From Shewanella avicenniae (GTDB taxonomy: Bacteria > Pseudomonadota > Gammaproteobacteria > Enterobacterales > Shewanellaceae), in NCBI RefSeq assembly GCF_017354945.1, contig NZ_CP071503.1, positions 1,178,001-1,242,000 of the forward strand: 64,000 nt of DNA, given 5' to 3'. A model generated the notes under the pieces. That model worked only from the letters and a program-made list of their open reading frames with translations, did no database searches and was not told the origin of the DNA. Each line of letters begins with the position of its first letter. Within the stretch, counting starts at the first letter, position 1. The position numbers were made by a program, and so were the translations under genes. Positions 1 through 9,043 of the stretch are shown here, one piece after another.

Positions 1-1
1 T

Positions 2-217
2 GCCCAAAAAGTAAAATTCAAGCAAGGGATTGAAACGGATACGGCCAGAAAACTGGTGAAGATGATTAAAGACAGCAAGATCAAAGTGCAAGCGCAGATC
101 CAAGGCGATTCACTGCGGGTAATCGGCAAGAAACGCGATGACCTACAAGCGGTAATGGCATTAGTGCGTAATGCAGATATGGACCAAGCTTTCCAATTCA
201 ATAACTTCCGCGATTAA
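2..217 (+). CDS. yajQ: YajQ family nucleotide-binding protein, C-terminal part
   Basis: The window opens inside this gene. The last 71 codons are present and end in TAA at 215-217. The translated tail contains [20 protein letters not shown] and ends AFQFNNFRD, which matches the conserved end of the YajQ/DUF520 family. Family members are small cytoplasmic proteins with two ferredoxin-like folds. Some bind cyclic di-GMP or other nucleotides, but the ligand cannot be read from this fragment. The start and upstream part lie outside the window. Confidence 0.88.
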   Translation, partial: AQKVKFKQGIETDTARKLVKMIKDSKIKVQAQIQGDSLRVIGKKRDDLQAVMALVRNADMDQAFQFNNFRD

Positions 218-235
218 TTCGCAACCGCTCAAGGT

Positions 236-268
236 GCTGTAACTGGCAGTTTGCTTGCGAGTTACAGC
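236..268. repeat. Inverted repeat after yajQ, possible terminator
   Basis: GCTGTAACT at 236-244 and AGTTACAGC at 260-268 form a perfect 9-bp inverted repeat with a 15-base loop, between the converging ends of yajQ and ampG. No T-run follows on either strand, so a Rho-independent terminator is only a possibility. Confidence 0.4.
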
Positions 269-295
269 CCGCGCATTCGTTTAAGCCATCTTTCT

Positions 296-1684
296 CTATT
301 CGGCGTTATTGGGTTGAGTTGTCGAACTTAACTCGGTAACCGGCGCTTTGCTGGCCAACTTGACCAACAGTAACACCGGCAAGCCGATGATACTGGCGCT
401 GATAAAGAAGTTCACATAACCAAAGGCGTTGACCCATTCGCCAGAAAAACCAGCGATAAACTTGGGAAATAGCAGCATGATGGACGACAGCAAGGCATAT
501 TGGGTCGCGCTGTAGCCTGTGCTGGTGAGGCTCGACAGATAGGCAATAAACGCAGCCGTTGCAACACCGCCACTGAAGTTATCAATCGCAATCGCTAGGG
601 TCAGCAACGGCACGTTGTAACCCACTGAGGCTTGCAGCGCAAACAGCAGGTTGGTCGTCGCCACTAAAAATGCGCCGAGATAGAGAATTTTCATGGTGCC
701 GTAACGAGCAATCATAATCCCGCCGGCAGCTGAGCCGACTAAGGTCATGATCAAGCCATAAACTTTACTTAGCGTGGCGATCTCCTCTTTGGAAAAGCCC
801 ATGTCGACATAAAACACATTGGCCATAATGCCCATCACGATATCGGAGATGCGGTAACAGGAGATCAGCAGCAGGATGATGACGGCGTGTTTGCCAAAGC
901 GACGAAAGAAATCGATAAACGGCATCGCCACCGCCGAGTAACACCAGGCCAATAACTTCGCAATGAGTTTGGGATAACGCGCTGATAGCTCATTTCGAAG
1001 TGCAACTTCTGCTTCGGTGGCGGCGCGAGTATCTACTTGAGGTTCACGGGCAAACAGCGTGGTGACCAAACCAATCCCCATCAGACCAGCCATCACCCAA
1101 TAGGCGATTTGCCAGCTGTGGAGATCATAGCCTTCAGGATTAGGCGATACCCATGCTGCGACAGTCAAAGCGCCGGCGGTGGCGATAATCATCGCACTGC
1201 GATAGCCCACCTGTGCAGCAGCGGCGAGGGCGGCTTGCATGCCCTCAGGCGCTGACTCAATCCGATAGGCATCAATCACAATATCTTGGGTGGCGGAGCT
1301 GAAGGCCACTAACAGTGCAAACACCGCCAAATGGTGCAGATCTTGAGTAGGATCGCTGCTGGCCATGCCGATAATGGCGCCAATCAACACGATTTGTGAC
1401 AGTAGCATCCAACTGCGACGGCGCCCCATCAGTTTGCTTAATAGCGGTAAATGCAAGCGGTCGACCAGTGGCGCCCAAGCCCATTTAAACGCATACATCA
1501 ACGCAACCCAGCTGAAATAGCCGATGGCGGCGCGGTCGACGCCTGCTTCGCGCAGCCAAAATGACAGTGTGGAAAACACCAACATTAACGGCAAACCAGA
1601 GGAGAAACCGAACAGCAGCATCAGTAACACACGTTTGTGTGCATAGACGCCAAGAGTATTTTTAATGCTGGCAACAACAGGCAT
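296..1684 (-). CDS. ampG: AmpG-type muropeptide permease (MFS)
   Basis: A 462-residue MFS transporter of the inner membrane. AmpG imports GlcNAc-anhydro-muropeptides released during cell-wall turnover, so the cell can recycle them. The N-terminal part (FGFSSGLPLMLVFSTLSFWL, then a GRRRSW loop between helices 2 and 3) is typical of AmpG. About twelve hydrophobic segments are visible. The ATG at 1684 is preferred to a TTG two codons upstream. The frame is intact. In E. coli ampG lies next to yajG; here yajG is also nearby, two genes upstream on the same strand. The recycling kinase anmK is elsewhere in this window. AmpG function is inferred from similarity. Confidence 0.88.
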   Translation of the reverse strand: MPVVASIKNTLGVYAHKRVLLMLLFGFSSGLPLMLVFSTLSFWLREAGVDRAAIGYFSWVALMYAFKWAWAPLVDRLHLPLLSKLMGRRRSWMLLSQIVLIGAIIGMASSDPTQDLHHLAVFALLVAFSSATQDIVIDAYRIESAPEGMQAALAAAAQVGYRSAMIIATAGALTVAAWVSPNPEGYDLHSWQIAYWVMAGLMGIGLVTTLFAREPQVDTRAATEAEVALRNELSARYPKLIAKLLAWCYSAVAMPFIDFFRRFGKHAVIILLLISCYRISDIVMGIMANVFYVDMGFSKEEIATLSKVYGLIMTLVGSAAGGIMIARYGTMKILYLGAFLVATTNLLFALQASVGYNVPLLTLAIAIDNFSGGVATAAFIAYLSSLTSTGYSATQYALLSSIMLLFPKFIAGFSGEWVNAFGYVNFFISASIIGLPVLLLVKLASKAPVTELSSTTQPNNAE

Positions 1685-1765
1685 GGGCAAGTTACATCAT
1701 CAACTAAAGAACATTAGGGTAAGCAGCGCCGCCGAGCAGCGCAAGCATTGTGGGGAGGGACTGTG

Positions 1766-2119
1766 TTAGGCCGCAGAATCTTTGGATTGCAACGTCAGCG
1801 CTGGGCGAATACCGATACAGTTTTCTGGAAACTGGCCTTGGCCGACAAGGTAATTACAGCACTCCAGCATTTTGGCTGAAAGATAGCGATTGCCACGTAA
1901 TACCGGTTCCGGCCAACGATGCAGTTCATGCATCAAAAACCAAAAAATCGATTCCTGCTCAGTGTGGGCATCACCGTTAAACTGATACTGTTGCCACTCT
2001 TCTAAGGTTTGCCAGATAAAGTGCTCTAACTCAGCCTCTGGCAGTTTACCTTGAAAGTAGCGCAGCCCAAAAAAGGCGAGTTGCGGTGCTTTAGTGCGGA
2101 TGAATTCTTCGGCGTTCAT
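1766..2119 (-). CDS. Conserved small protein of unknown function
   Basis: A 117-residue protein that I do not recognise as a named family. It is soluble, without signal peptide or membrane segment, and rich in aromatic residues (FIWQTLEEWQQYQF, FWFLMHELHRW). The ATG at 2119 is chosen because AAGGAAG lies just upstream on the minus strand; the open frame extends further upstream but would run into the space before the cyclophilin gene. It sits between a periplasmic cyclophilin gene and ampG in the same direction, so it may be co-transcribed with them. No function is proposed. Confidence 0.75.
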   Translation of the reverse strand: MNAEEFIRTKAPQLAFFGLRYFQGKLPEAELEHFIWQTLEEWQQYQFNGDAHTEQESIFWFLMHELHRWPEPVLRGNRYLSAKMLECCNYLVGQGQFPENCIGIRPALTLQSKDSAA

Positions 2120-2184
2120 CTTGTGCTTCCTTGTGTGATTAGGCTGAGTATAGCCAGCAACTCCAGTTTCGCCTTGCGTTGTTA

Positions 2185-2769
2185 TTATCTTGGGAGCAAG
2201 GTCGCCTTTTTCAAAATTATTGGTGTCAATGGCACATCTTGCCATTTGAGTTCAGCGTTTTCACCAGTGGGGACTTGCGCCATTTTTTGCAATATGTCCA
2301 TGCCTTGAGTGACTTCGCCAAACACCGCATAACCCCAACGTTTGGATGATGGATCCAGCTTCTTATTGTCAGCAACATTGAAGTAAAACTGCCGAATTGC
2401 TGAGTGCGGATCGTTCTCACGCGCCATGGCGATTGTACCGGTGACATTTGATAAACCATTGCCTGATTCATTCACAATCGGCTTGCCTTCTGGGCGCTCT
2501 TTATATTTCGAGTCAAGTCCACCACCTTGCACCACAAAGTCTGCGATAACACGGTGGAAGATGGTGTTGTCATATTCGCCACTGACCACGTAGGTCAGAA
2601 AGTTATCGACCGTAATTGGTGCTCGGGTGCGATCCAACTCCATGACAATTTTGCCCATGCTGGTGTCCATTTCAACCACGGGATATAAATTATCTTTTTG
2701 AATATCCACTGCCGCACAGGCAAGTTGACTGACGAGTGATAAAACGATTGCAAATAACCACTTACTCAT
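2185..2769 (-). CDS. Periplasmic cyclophilin-type peptidyl-prolyl isomerase
   Basis: A 194-residue protein with an N-terminal signal peptide of about 19-20 residues (MSKWLFAIVLSLVSQLACAA) and one cyclophilin domain. It catalyses cis-trans isomerisation of X-Pro bonds during folding of exported proteins. Cyclophilin signatures are visible: TVDNFLTYVVSGEYDNTIFH, then FHRVIADFVVQGGG with the catalytic Arg. A Cys in the signal end (QLAC) resembles a lipobox only weakly, so signal peptidase I cleavage after ACA is more likely. It resembles PpiA, but PpiA and related periplasmic cyclophilins cannot be separated from sequence reading alone. It lies between yajG and a small unknown gene, all on the minus strand. 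Confidence 0.88.
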   Translation of the reverse strand: MSKWLFAIVLSLVSQLACAAVDIQKDNLYPVVEMDTSMGKIVMELDRTRAPITVDNFLTYVVSGEYDNTIFHRVIADFVVQGGGLDSKYKERPEGKPIVNESGNGLSNVTGTIAMARENDPHSAIRQFYFNVADNKKLDPSSKRWGYAVFGEVTQGMDILQKMAQVPTGENAELKWQDVPLTPIILKKATLLPR

Positions 2770-2827
2770 AAGTTGTTTGTTACCGCCACTGACAGCAGCA
2801 GTACCTCCTTGTTGTTGGTGCTAAACC

Positions 2828-3394
2828 TTATTGTTGTAAAAACTGGTTCAATTCTGGGTCGTTGATAATCTGACCGCTAAGTTGTGTAAGCAACTTATTG
2901 ATATCGAGTTCTAAACTCGCAAAATCGGCTTTAAATGGGCCTTTTAAACGACTGGTGGCCGAATATCGTTTGCTGAAAGTACGGTTTTGGTTGCTGGCAT
3001 TAACCGTCAGCATCAAATGGGTATTGGCTTCAAACCCCAACATGCCTTCATCAACATCCGTCACTAACTGGTCCACTACAATTATTAGGTCGCGGCCACT
3101 GGCAGGGTCGATTTGGTAACCCGCGCGAGTGAGCGCCTGATTGAAAACACGTTCCAGCGTAATGCGCGGCGATTCGGCGGGATTCACTACCGAGGAGACT
3201 TTATCTTCTTTGATAAAGCGGGCAACGTAGCCCGAGCTGCGCAAATCTTTGCTCTTTAGCGCAACGTTAATCGGGGACAAGGTTTGCGCCGAAGCGGCAG
3301 GAATTTCAGGACTTAACACCAAGGTTTTGGGTGAGCTTGTAGCGCATCCGCTCAGCAGGGCACTTACAATAACAAAGGCAAACAACAGTCTCAT
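2828..3394 (-). CDS. yajG: YajG family lipoprotein
   Basis: A 188-residue predicted outer-membrane lipoprotein. The signal peptide ends in a lipobox (ALLSGC), so Cys would be lipidated. The body fits the YajG family: ALKSKDLRSSGYVARFI near residue 50, and RVFNQALTRAGYQID further on. The family has no firmly assigned biochemical role. The ATG at 3394 is preferred over a TTG two codons upstream. The gene is upstream of a periplasmic cyclophilin gene and ampG on the same strand, which recalls the yajG-ampG neighbourhood of enterics. Confidence 0.82.
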   Translation of the reverse strand: MRLLFAFVIVSALLSGCATSSPKTLVLSPEIPAASAQTLSPINVALKSKDLRSSGYVARFIKEDKVSSVVNPAESPRITLERVFNQALTRAGYQIDPASGRDLIIVVDQLVTDVDEGMLGFEANTHLMLTVNASNQNRTFSKRYSATSRLKGPFKADFASLELDINKLLTQLSGQIINDPELNQFLQQ

Positions 3395-3554
3395 AAACAA
3401 AGCTCAAACAAAGTATCAAAGTGGGCAGCATAACAGATTTCACCTGACTGACCAGCCTTGAAAGCGGGGTTGCAAGGGATTATTCAGCTGCTGACTTTTG
3501 TCACAGTTCGGTTCGCGTTAAAGTAACCGCATCATGTTGATTGGAGCTGCTACC

Positions 3555-4583
3555 GTGATTGATAACGATGTCGCTATCCCCCATAAACAACCTGCGCTGA
3601 CCCGCGTTGCCCCTGAGCAACTCTTTGCTGCTGGCGAGCCCATTTATGGTTATTTTGATGGTCCGGTGAAGCAGCTTAATAGCGCCAGCAGTAAGCCAGT
3701 GCATCAGTCTCCATCAATAGTATCTTGGTCAACTCAATCGTCGCGACAGCTTGAAATGGTCATGCTGCAACATCAGCAGTTTCAGCTGTTATGCCGTATC
3801 AGCACCAGCCAAGCGATACCGCAAATTGTGCTATTCGATCACCTAAAACAACAAGCCAAACGGATTGCGCCGCGTCGTTTTTTTAAACGCCGCCATTGGT
3901 CAGCAAATGGTTGTGATGGTGTGAGTTCAGTGGGTGAACTCACACTATCAAAATCCCGCGGACTTTGGCAATTAGCGCTGGCGGGGCGCTCAACTAAGCT
4001 GCCATTAACCGTGAACACGGAACTTAGGCCTGCACCGTTAAGTTTGCCAATCAGTTGCTGCGGTGCGTTAACACCGCATGGCTGGGTTTACCAGCAGCAG
4101 CACCACGGTTTAGTACCGATAGGAGAGATGAAGCTGCATTACGAACCACAAGTGCTGGCTCGGATGACGGCAGGTTACAGTTACTTTTCGGGCGAAACTA
4201 GCCGAAAAGTACCTTGGCGCTGGTTGATGTTTAATGGCGAAATTGCGGGGCAAAAGGCCGGCCTTTCGCTGACCGATGGTCTGTCGGCAACGTTTCCCGG
4301 TAATGGTTTTTGGCTTGATGGTGCTCGGCATATTCTGCCTGCGGTACAACTGACCATTGCCCCGTCCGCGCGGCATTCTGGGCAATGGCGCATCGTGTCA
4401 GCATGTGGGCGGATTGAAGGTATTTTTTCGCCCAACATAGCGGTCAAATCGCCTACCGAACGCTGGCTGAGTGCACAAGCGCAGCAACTGTTTTCAGGGC
4501 GGCTGGATGTTAATCTAACCGACACCGCAGGAGTGACCCATCACATCCGTAATATGCCAGCCATCGCCGGTTGCGAGCGTTAA
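3555..4583 (+). CDS. DUF2804-like protein
   Basis: A protein of 342 residues from a GTG at 3555; an ATG at 3534 would add seven residues. I prefer the GTG because GGAG lies 8 bases upstream of it, whereas no ribosome site precedes the ATG. The C-terminal half has features I associate with DUF2804: KVPWRWLMFNGE, then AGLSLTDGL, NGFWLDGARHILP, and WRIVSACGRIEGIF. There is no signal peptide. No enzymatic activity is established for the family to my knowledge. The gene is divergent from yajG and stands before grxB. The family call rests on motif resemblance and needs a profile search. Confidence 0.65.
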   Translation: MIDNDVAIPHKQPALTRVAPEQLFAAGEPIYGYFDGPVKQLNSASSKPVHQSPSIVSWSTQSSRQLEMVMLQHQQFQLLCRISTSQAIPQIVLFDHLKQQAKRIAPRRFFKRRHWSANGCDGVSSVGELTLSKSRGLWQLALAGRSTKLPLTVNTELRPAPLSLPISCCGALTPHGWVYQQQHHGLVPIGEMKLHYEPQVLARMTAGYSYFSGETSRKVPWRWLMFNGEIAGQKAGLSLTDGLSATFPGNGFWLDGARHILPAVQLTIAPSARHSGQWRIVSACGRIEGIFSPNIAVKSPTERWLSAQAQQLFSGRLDVNLTDTAGVTHHIRNMPAIAGCER

Positions 4584-4685
4584 TCTCGGTTACTGCAATC
4601 GAATTTGTAGTTTGCCGTTACAGTGCATTTAGCACGCAAATGTGGTTATCTGTAGCACTTCGCCAAACACTGCAAGGAGTTCACA

Positions 4686-5345
4686 GTGAAGCTGTTTATT
4701 TTCGATCATTGCCCCTACTGCGTGCGCGCAATGATGATGACCGGATGGAAAGGTCTTGATATCGAATGGGTCTATCTGCAAAACCATGATGTTGATGCAC
4801 GTATACGAATGGTAGGCGCTAACATGGTGCCTATTCTTGAAAAAGCAGACGGCAGTTTTATGGGCGAGAGCCTCGACATCGTGGCCTATCTCGACAAGCT
4901 TGATGCGGCTAGCGCGTTGGCGCCGGCTGCATTTAGCAAAGAGATTCAAAGCTTTCTAGAAGAGTCGTCCTACTACAGTTGCCGCTTGTTATTTCCTCGT
5001 AACGTCAAAGTCGCCGCCGTCGATATGCCTGAGTTTGCAGAGACCGAGGCAATCGCTTGGTACAGCAAAAATAAAACCGCACTTATCAGCATGGATTTTG
5101 ATGATGCCTATGCAAAATCAACTACTTATATTGCAGGTTTGGCACATTGTTGGCCGTTGCTGGATAAGGTGAGCTTGCCAACAGAGCGTAATAATCAGTT
5201 AAGTTATGACGATATTTTGTTGTTCCCAGGGTTACGTAATCTCACCTTAGTGAAGGGGCTGGTGTTCCCTGAGCGTATTCGACGCTACATTGATGAAGTA
5301 GCGCAACTTACCCACATCCGACTCTATGATGCTATTGCGATTTAG
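4686..5345 (+). CDS. grxB: Glutaredoxin 2 (GrxB)
   Basis: A 219-residue protein of the Grx2 family, which is built like a glutathione S-transferase: a thioredoxin-like N-terminal domain followed by a helical domain. The redox motif CPYC is at residues 9-12, and the glutathione-site Val-Pro is seen in ANMVPILEKADG. It reduces protein disulfides and mixed disulfides with glutathione in the cytoplasm. The start is GTG at 4686 with AAGGAG 6 bases upstream. Length matches the E. coli enzyme (215 residues). A strong terminator follows. Confidence 0.92.
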   Translation: MKLFIFDHCPYCVRAMMMTGWKGLDIEWVYLQNHDVDARIRMVGANMVPILEKADGSFMGESLDIVAYLDKLDAASALAPAAFSKEIQSFLEESSYYSCRLLFPRNVKVAAVDMPEFAETEAIAWYSKNKTALISMDFDDAYAKSTTYIAGLAHCWPLLDKVSLPTERNNQLSYDDILLFPGLRNLTLVKGLVFPERIRRYIDEVAQLTHIRLYDAIAI

Positions 5346-5385
5346 CCTTTGCTAGACGTGGTGTATTAACCAACAGAAGATAAAC

Positions 5386-5411
5386 AAAAGCCGAGAGATT
5401 CTCGGCTTTTT
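5386..5411. terminator. Bidirectional terminator between grxB and the DUF3300 gene
   Basis: GCCGAGA and TCTCGGC form a 7-bp stem with a 3-base loop, flanked by AAAA on the left and TTTTT on the right. The two genes converge here, so it can serve both. Confidence 0.85.
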
Positions 5412-5442
5412 GGTTTTGGTTGCTTAGTGATGCGTGGTGCGA

Positions 5443-6873
5443 TCAGTTTTCGTGGCGTCTTACGCGATCATTGTTACCACGACTTGCCGGCTGACTTTGA
5501 CGTTCCATACTCTGATTGGAACGACTGACCTGCTGGTAGTTGGGGCGACTGACTTCATGCTGTGTTGGCTGTGAACGTTCACGTTGCACATTTACCACAG
5601 GTTGCTGCGGTTGCACCCGAGTCGGCTCTACTTTAGGTGGGCGCACCTGTTCAGTTTTAAATTCGCGACTTTTAAACCCAGGTTTGGTCATCTCATCATG
5701 GCGGCCCTTATCGCGATTAAAGTCTGCTTTAAGCTCAGGCTTGGCTTGTAAGTTGTTGGCGCGCAGTTGGTTATGGGGCTCCACTGTGCCTTGATGCTGG
5801 CGTTGCTCACGTGAACGGTCGTTCAATTCGCGTTGATGACGGTCATTGCTTGGTAAGGCGCGTTGCGGTTGTTTAGGCTCATTGAGCTTGGTATGTCGCT
5901 GATCGCGTCCGTCATAGTGGCGAGCGTCCTGCAAACGATGATTACTCATGCTGTTATGCACTCGGTCAAAGTCACGACTGTCACGGTTACGTTGCAAGTG
6001 TGGCTGATAACGTTGGTTCAGCGTGGTTGAGCGATAGTGAATGCCACGGCGATGCTCTGGGCGATGCGCCCAACGTTGCCCTTCAAGTGTGTGGTGACGA
6101 CGCACTGGGATGTAACGTGTATGTCTGTGGCCATAATCGACCCACACGGTACGGTCGTGCCAAAACAAGCCACCGAAGAAGAAGTTAAACGAGATATGTA
6201 CGCCGCTGCCACGCCAATAAAACAGGCTGTGAGGTGCGATGACATAACCGGGAAATGGGTCCCAATAAACCGGTGGATAAGCGCCCCAGTACCAGTTGCC
6301 ATAGACATAGCGGGTATCATAGTAAGGTACGTACACAACGGTTGGACTGGCTGGTACAATAACAATACGTTGCTGATCTTGCTCAACTTTGATGTTTTGC
6401 ACATCCTGCAAGTTACCCGCTTTGTAGGCCGCCTGACGTAAGCTTTGAATGCTGTCCATGACTTGGCCTTCATTGGCCACAAAAGCTTCGCCGACTTTTT
6501 CAGTCCAATCCAGATCATCGCTCATTTTGTTGAGCACATCTGGGAAGGCCAATAAGGCGACAACACTGGGGTCCCATCCTTGCTTTGCGCCTTCAGTGGT
6601 TAACTGATCATTGCTCCAGCTGCTGTGTTTGTTGCGCCAGCGCTGCGCTTGCACTACTTCTAGCGGGTAGCTCGCAGCAATTAATACGTGGGTCAACAAG
6701 GTGTCTGGGTAAAGGGCAATCGGTGACATCAGCTGAGCTACTTCAGCATCACTGTAACTCGCGTCAGTTTCTGCTGCGATAGTCGGTCTGGCTAAGCCAA
6801 TCGCCAGTAAGCCAAGTAGTAGCATCATGATGCTAAAACTCGCTGTTTTTGGGGTACGCATGACTGTGATCAT
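5443..6873 (-). CDS. DUF3300 domain protein, secreted
   Basis: A 476-residue protein with a signal peptide (hydrophobic core MMLLLGLLAIGLA, cleavage near TIAA) and a DUF3300 domain from about residue 30 to 270, recognised by QLMSPIALYPDTLLTHVLIA and by aromatic repeats such as YVPYYDTRYVYGNWYWGAYP. The last 200 residues are low complexity, rich in Arg, Gln, His, Asn and Pro, and probably disordered. The start at 6873 is chosen because GGAGG lies 5 bases upstream; an ATG 7 codons further up lacks this. The role of DUF3300 proteins is not established. It is transcribed alone, downstream of the phoPQ-like genes. Confidence 0.85.
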   Translation of the reverse strand: MITVMRTPKTASFSIMMLLLGLLAIGLARPTIAAETDASYSDAEVAQLMSPIALYPDTLLTHVLIAASYPLEVVQAQRWRNKHSSWSNDQLTTEGAKQGWDPSVVALLAFPDVLNKMSDDLDWTEKVGEAFVANEGQVMDSIQSLRQAAYKAGNLQDVQNIKVEQDQQRIVIVPASPTVVYVPYYDTRYVYGNWYWGAYPPVYWDPFPGYVIAPHSLFYWRGSGVHISFNFFFGGLFWHDRTVWVDYGHRHTRYIPVRRHHTLEGQRWAHRPEHRRGIHYRSTTLNQRYQPHLQRNRDSRDFDRVHNSMSNHRLQDARHYDGRDQRHTKLNEPKQPQRALPSNDRHQRELNDRSREQRQHQGTVEPHNQLRANNLQAKPELKADFNRDKGRHDEMTKPGFKSREFKTEQVRPPKVEPTRVQPQQPVVNVQRERSQPTQHEVSRPNYQQVSRSNQSMERQSQPASRGNNDRVRRHEN

Positions 6874-6988
6874 ATCCGCCTCCGCGTCGCGCATGAGGGC
6901 ACCAAAATCGGTGCGTTTTTTATCAGTTCACTGACGAGCTTACGTAATGCAAGATGAACATAAGCTGAAAGCGCAAAAAAAGATCGAT

Positions 6989-8338
6989 TTATTTTGGTAG
7001 GTGAATATTAAATTGCGCACCACCAAGTGCTTGCGAGCGTTCAATCTGCCAACTGCCTTGATAGGTTGTGAGCAAATCTTTCACAATCGCAAGGCCGACT
7101 CCGTGTCCTTTTTCATAAGTATCAGCGCGTACGCCACGTTGAAATATCGCCTCGCGTTGCTCCGGTGCTATCCCCGGACCATCATCTTCAATCACCATCA
7201 ATAACTCCCCCTGGCGTTTGTTGGCGCTGAACCTGACCTGTTGTTTGGCCGCTTTACAGGCATTGTCGAGTAGGTTGCCCAGCAGCTCAGTTAGATCGCC
7301 TTCTTCACCGTAAAACAGTGGGTTATCTTCGATATTAAGGCTAATCGTCAGCGGTTTATCGCGATGGATTTTGGGGAGTGTGCGCGCCAGTTTTTCGGCT
7401 ATCGGTTTCACTTCGATGCCTTGATGCCATGCCGCATTGCCTGAAGATTGTGCCCGCTTCAATTGATGGCTGATATTAGCGCTGATGTTGTGAATGGGTT
7501 CTTGTGCTTCGTCAGGGAGCTGTTTAATGCTGGATAACACCGCCAACGGCGTTTTTAGCGAATGGGCTAAATCAGACAGCGCATTACGATAACGTTGCCG
7601 TTGGCGCTGCTCATTGGAAATCAATAAGTTAATTTGTTCAGCAACTTTAGCTAATTCGCTTGGATACTGGCTATTGAGGTGTTGCTGCTTACCTTGCTCT
7701 ACGGCGGCCAGCTCTTGGCGAAACCGCGATATCGGCCGTAAGGTCCACCACAGCCAACCCGCTTGAAGCAGCAATAAAATCGCCATCAAGATAAACAACC
7801 AGTGCCAGATTTTTTCGGTGAATTCGGCTTGAGTCGCGGCTAATGCTGCTTCGGTTTTAATGATATGCACTGCAAAATCGAATGCTTCATCGTTCGGCGT
7901 TGGCGCCGAAAATCCCGCACTGAAGCTGAATATAAAGTGCGGCGTGCCGTTAAAGCTCATTTCGCCAAACTGACGCTGTCCCATGGCGGGGAAGGGCAAA
8001 GGTTGCGGCAGGCTCATGCTCAGTAACGACGCTGAACGCCATAAAATTTCACCTTGCGGGTTGGTGACGAGCGCATAGAGCCCCGATTGATCGACATTAA
8101 ATTGCTTATCTTGCAGTGTAGCTGGCAACACCAACTCATCGTCTTCCACTTCAGCAAGCGCGAGAATGCCGTACATCGCCGCGCTCATTTCGCTTTGTTC
8201 CGCATCGGTCATGGCTACCCGAAATGCGTCCGACAGCGCCATACCAATCAGTGGCAATAGCACCAAGTTTAACAACAGTGCGCTGGCCACAATTCGACTT
8301 TTAAGTGACAGCGATGGGTGTTTGGGCTGCGGTGACAT
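6989..8338 (-). CDS. phoQ: PhoQ-like sensor histidine kinase
   Basis: A 449-residue membrane histidine kinase. There is a first membrane segment at about residues 15-35, a periplasmic sensor region to about 180, a second membrane segment (LFILMAILLLLQAGWLWW), a HAMP-like linker, the H-box SDLAHSLKTPLAVL with the phospho-accepting His, and a HATPase domain with N box (LLGNLLDNACKAA), DDGPGIAP and GHGVGLAIV. The HSLKTPL form of the H-box is characteristic of PhoQ-like kinases. It follows the response regulator gene by 13 bases, so the two are co-transcribed. The signal (divalent cations, peptides or other) is not visible in the sequence. Confidence 0.85.
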   Translation of the reverse strand: MSPQPKHPSLSLKSRIVASALLLNLVLLPLIGMALSDAFRVAMTDAEQSEMSAAMYGILALAEVEDDELVLPATLQDKQFNVDQSGLYALVTNPQGEILWRSASLLSMSLPQPLPFPAMGQRQFGEMSFNGTPHFIFSFSAGFSAPTPNDEAFDFAVHIIKTEAALAATQAEFTEKIWHWLFILMAILLLLQAGWLWWTLRPISRFRQELAAVEQGKQQHLNSQYPSELAKVAEQINLLISNEQRQRQRYRNALSDLAHSLKTPLAVLSSIKQLPDEAQEPIHNISANISHQLKRAQSSGNAAWHQGIEVKPIAEKLARTLPKIHRDKPLTISLNIEDNPLFYGEEGDLTELLGNLLDNACKAAKQQVRFSANKRQGELLMVIEDDGPGIAPEQREAIFQRGVRADTYEKGHGVGLAIVKDLLTTYQGSWQIERSQALGGAQFNIHLPK

Positions 8339-8351
8339 TAGTGCGAGAGTC

Positions 8352-9032
8352 TCATTCTTGGCTGATTTGGTTCATGCGATAGCCTTGGCCACGCAGAGTC
8401 TCAATCAGGTTGAGCCGGTTGTCAGGATCGAGCTTTTTACGTAGCCGTCGAACAAATACCTCAATGACGTTGGAATCTAAATCAAAGTCCTGATCATACA
8501 AGTGTTCAATTAAATCGGTTTTGGACTGCACCACGCCGATATGTAAAAACAGATACTCCAATAACCGGTATTCAGAGGCGCTCAGATTGATGGTTTTATC
8601 GTTCAGGCGCACTTCGGCCGCACTGGTGTTGATGGTAATTGGGCCATTTTGACTGATCGGGCTTGCCTTACCGGCGGAGCGACGGATCAGCGCTTTCATG
8701 CGTGCAATCAACTCCATCGGATGAAACGGCTTGGTGAGGTAATCATCGGCACCTGCATCCAATCCTTCGACCTTGTCTTGCCAACTGTCTCGCGCTGTCA
8801 AAATCAGAATCGGAAAGTCGCGTTGTTCACGGCGTAATGATTCAATCACTTGAATACCATTGAGTTTAGGCAGACCAACATCGATTATCGCCGCATCGTA
8901 GGGATATTCAGTGCCTAAGAACAAGCCATCTTCACCATCAGATGCAGTATCAACGCCGTAATTCGCCTCTAACAAATGCTGCTTGAGGTTTTGCTGCAAA
9001 TCGAGGTCATCTTCGACTAATAAAATGCGCAT
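8352..9032 (-). CDS. phoP: PhoP-like response regulator (OmpR family)
   Basis: A 226-residue regulator with a receiver domain (residues 1-115) and a winged-helix DNA-binding domain (about 128-222). Phosphorylation site residues are visible: EDD near residue 7, Asp in AIIDVGLPKLNG, Thr in LILTARD and Lys in LTKPFHPME. The effector domain has YRLLEYLFLHIGVVQSKTDL and VIEVFVRRLRKKLD, typical of OmpR/PhoP regulators. It is partnered with the kinase downstream and follows a PepSY-protein gene by 11 bases. OmpR-family regulators often bind direct repeats; repeats exist in the divergent promoter just upstream of this operon. Confidence 0.88.
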   Translation of the reverse strand: MRILLVEDDLDLQQNLKQHLLEANYGVDTASDGEDGLFLGTEYPYDAAIIDVGLPKLNGIQVIESLRREQRDFPILILTARDSWQDKVEGLDAGADDYLTKPFHPMELIARMKALIRRSAGKASPISQNGPITINTSAAEVRLNDKTINLSASEYRLLEYLFLHIGVVQSKTDLIEHLYDQDFDLDSNVIEVFVRRLRKKLDPDNRLNLIETLRGQGYRMNQISQE

Positions 9033-9043
9033 TTGTGACCTTC

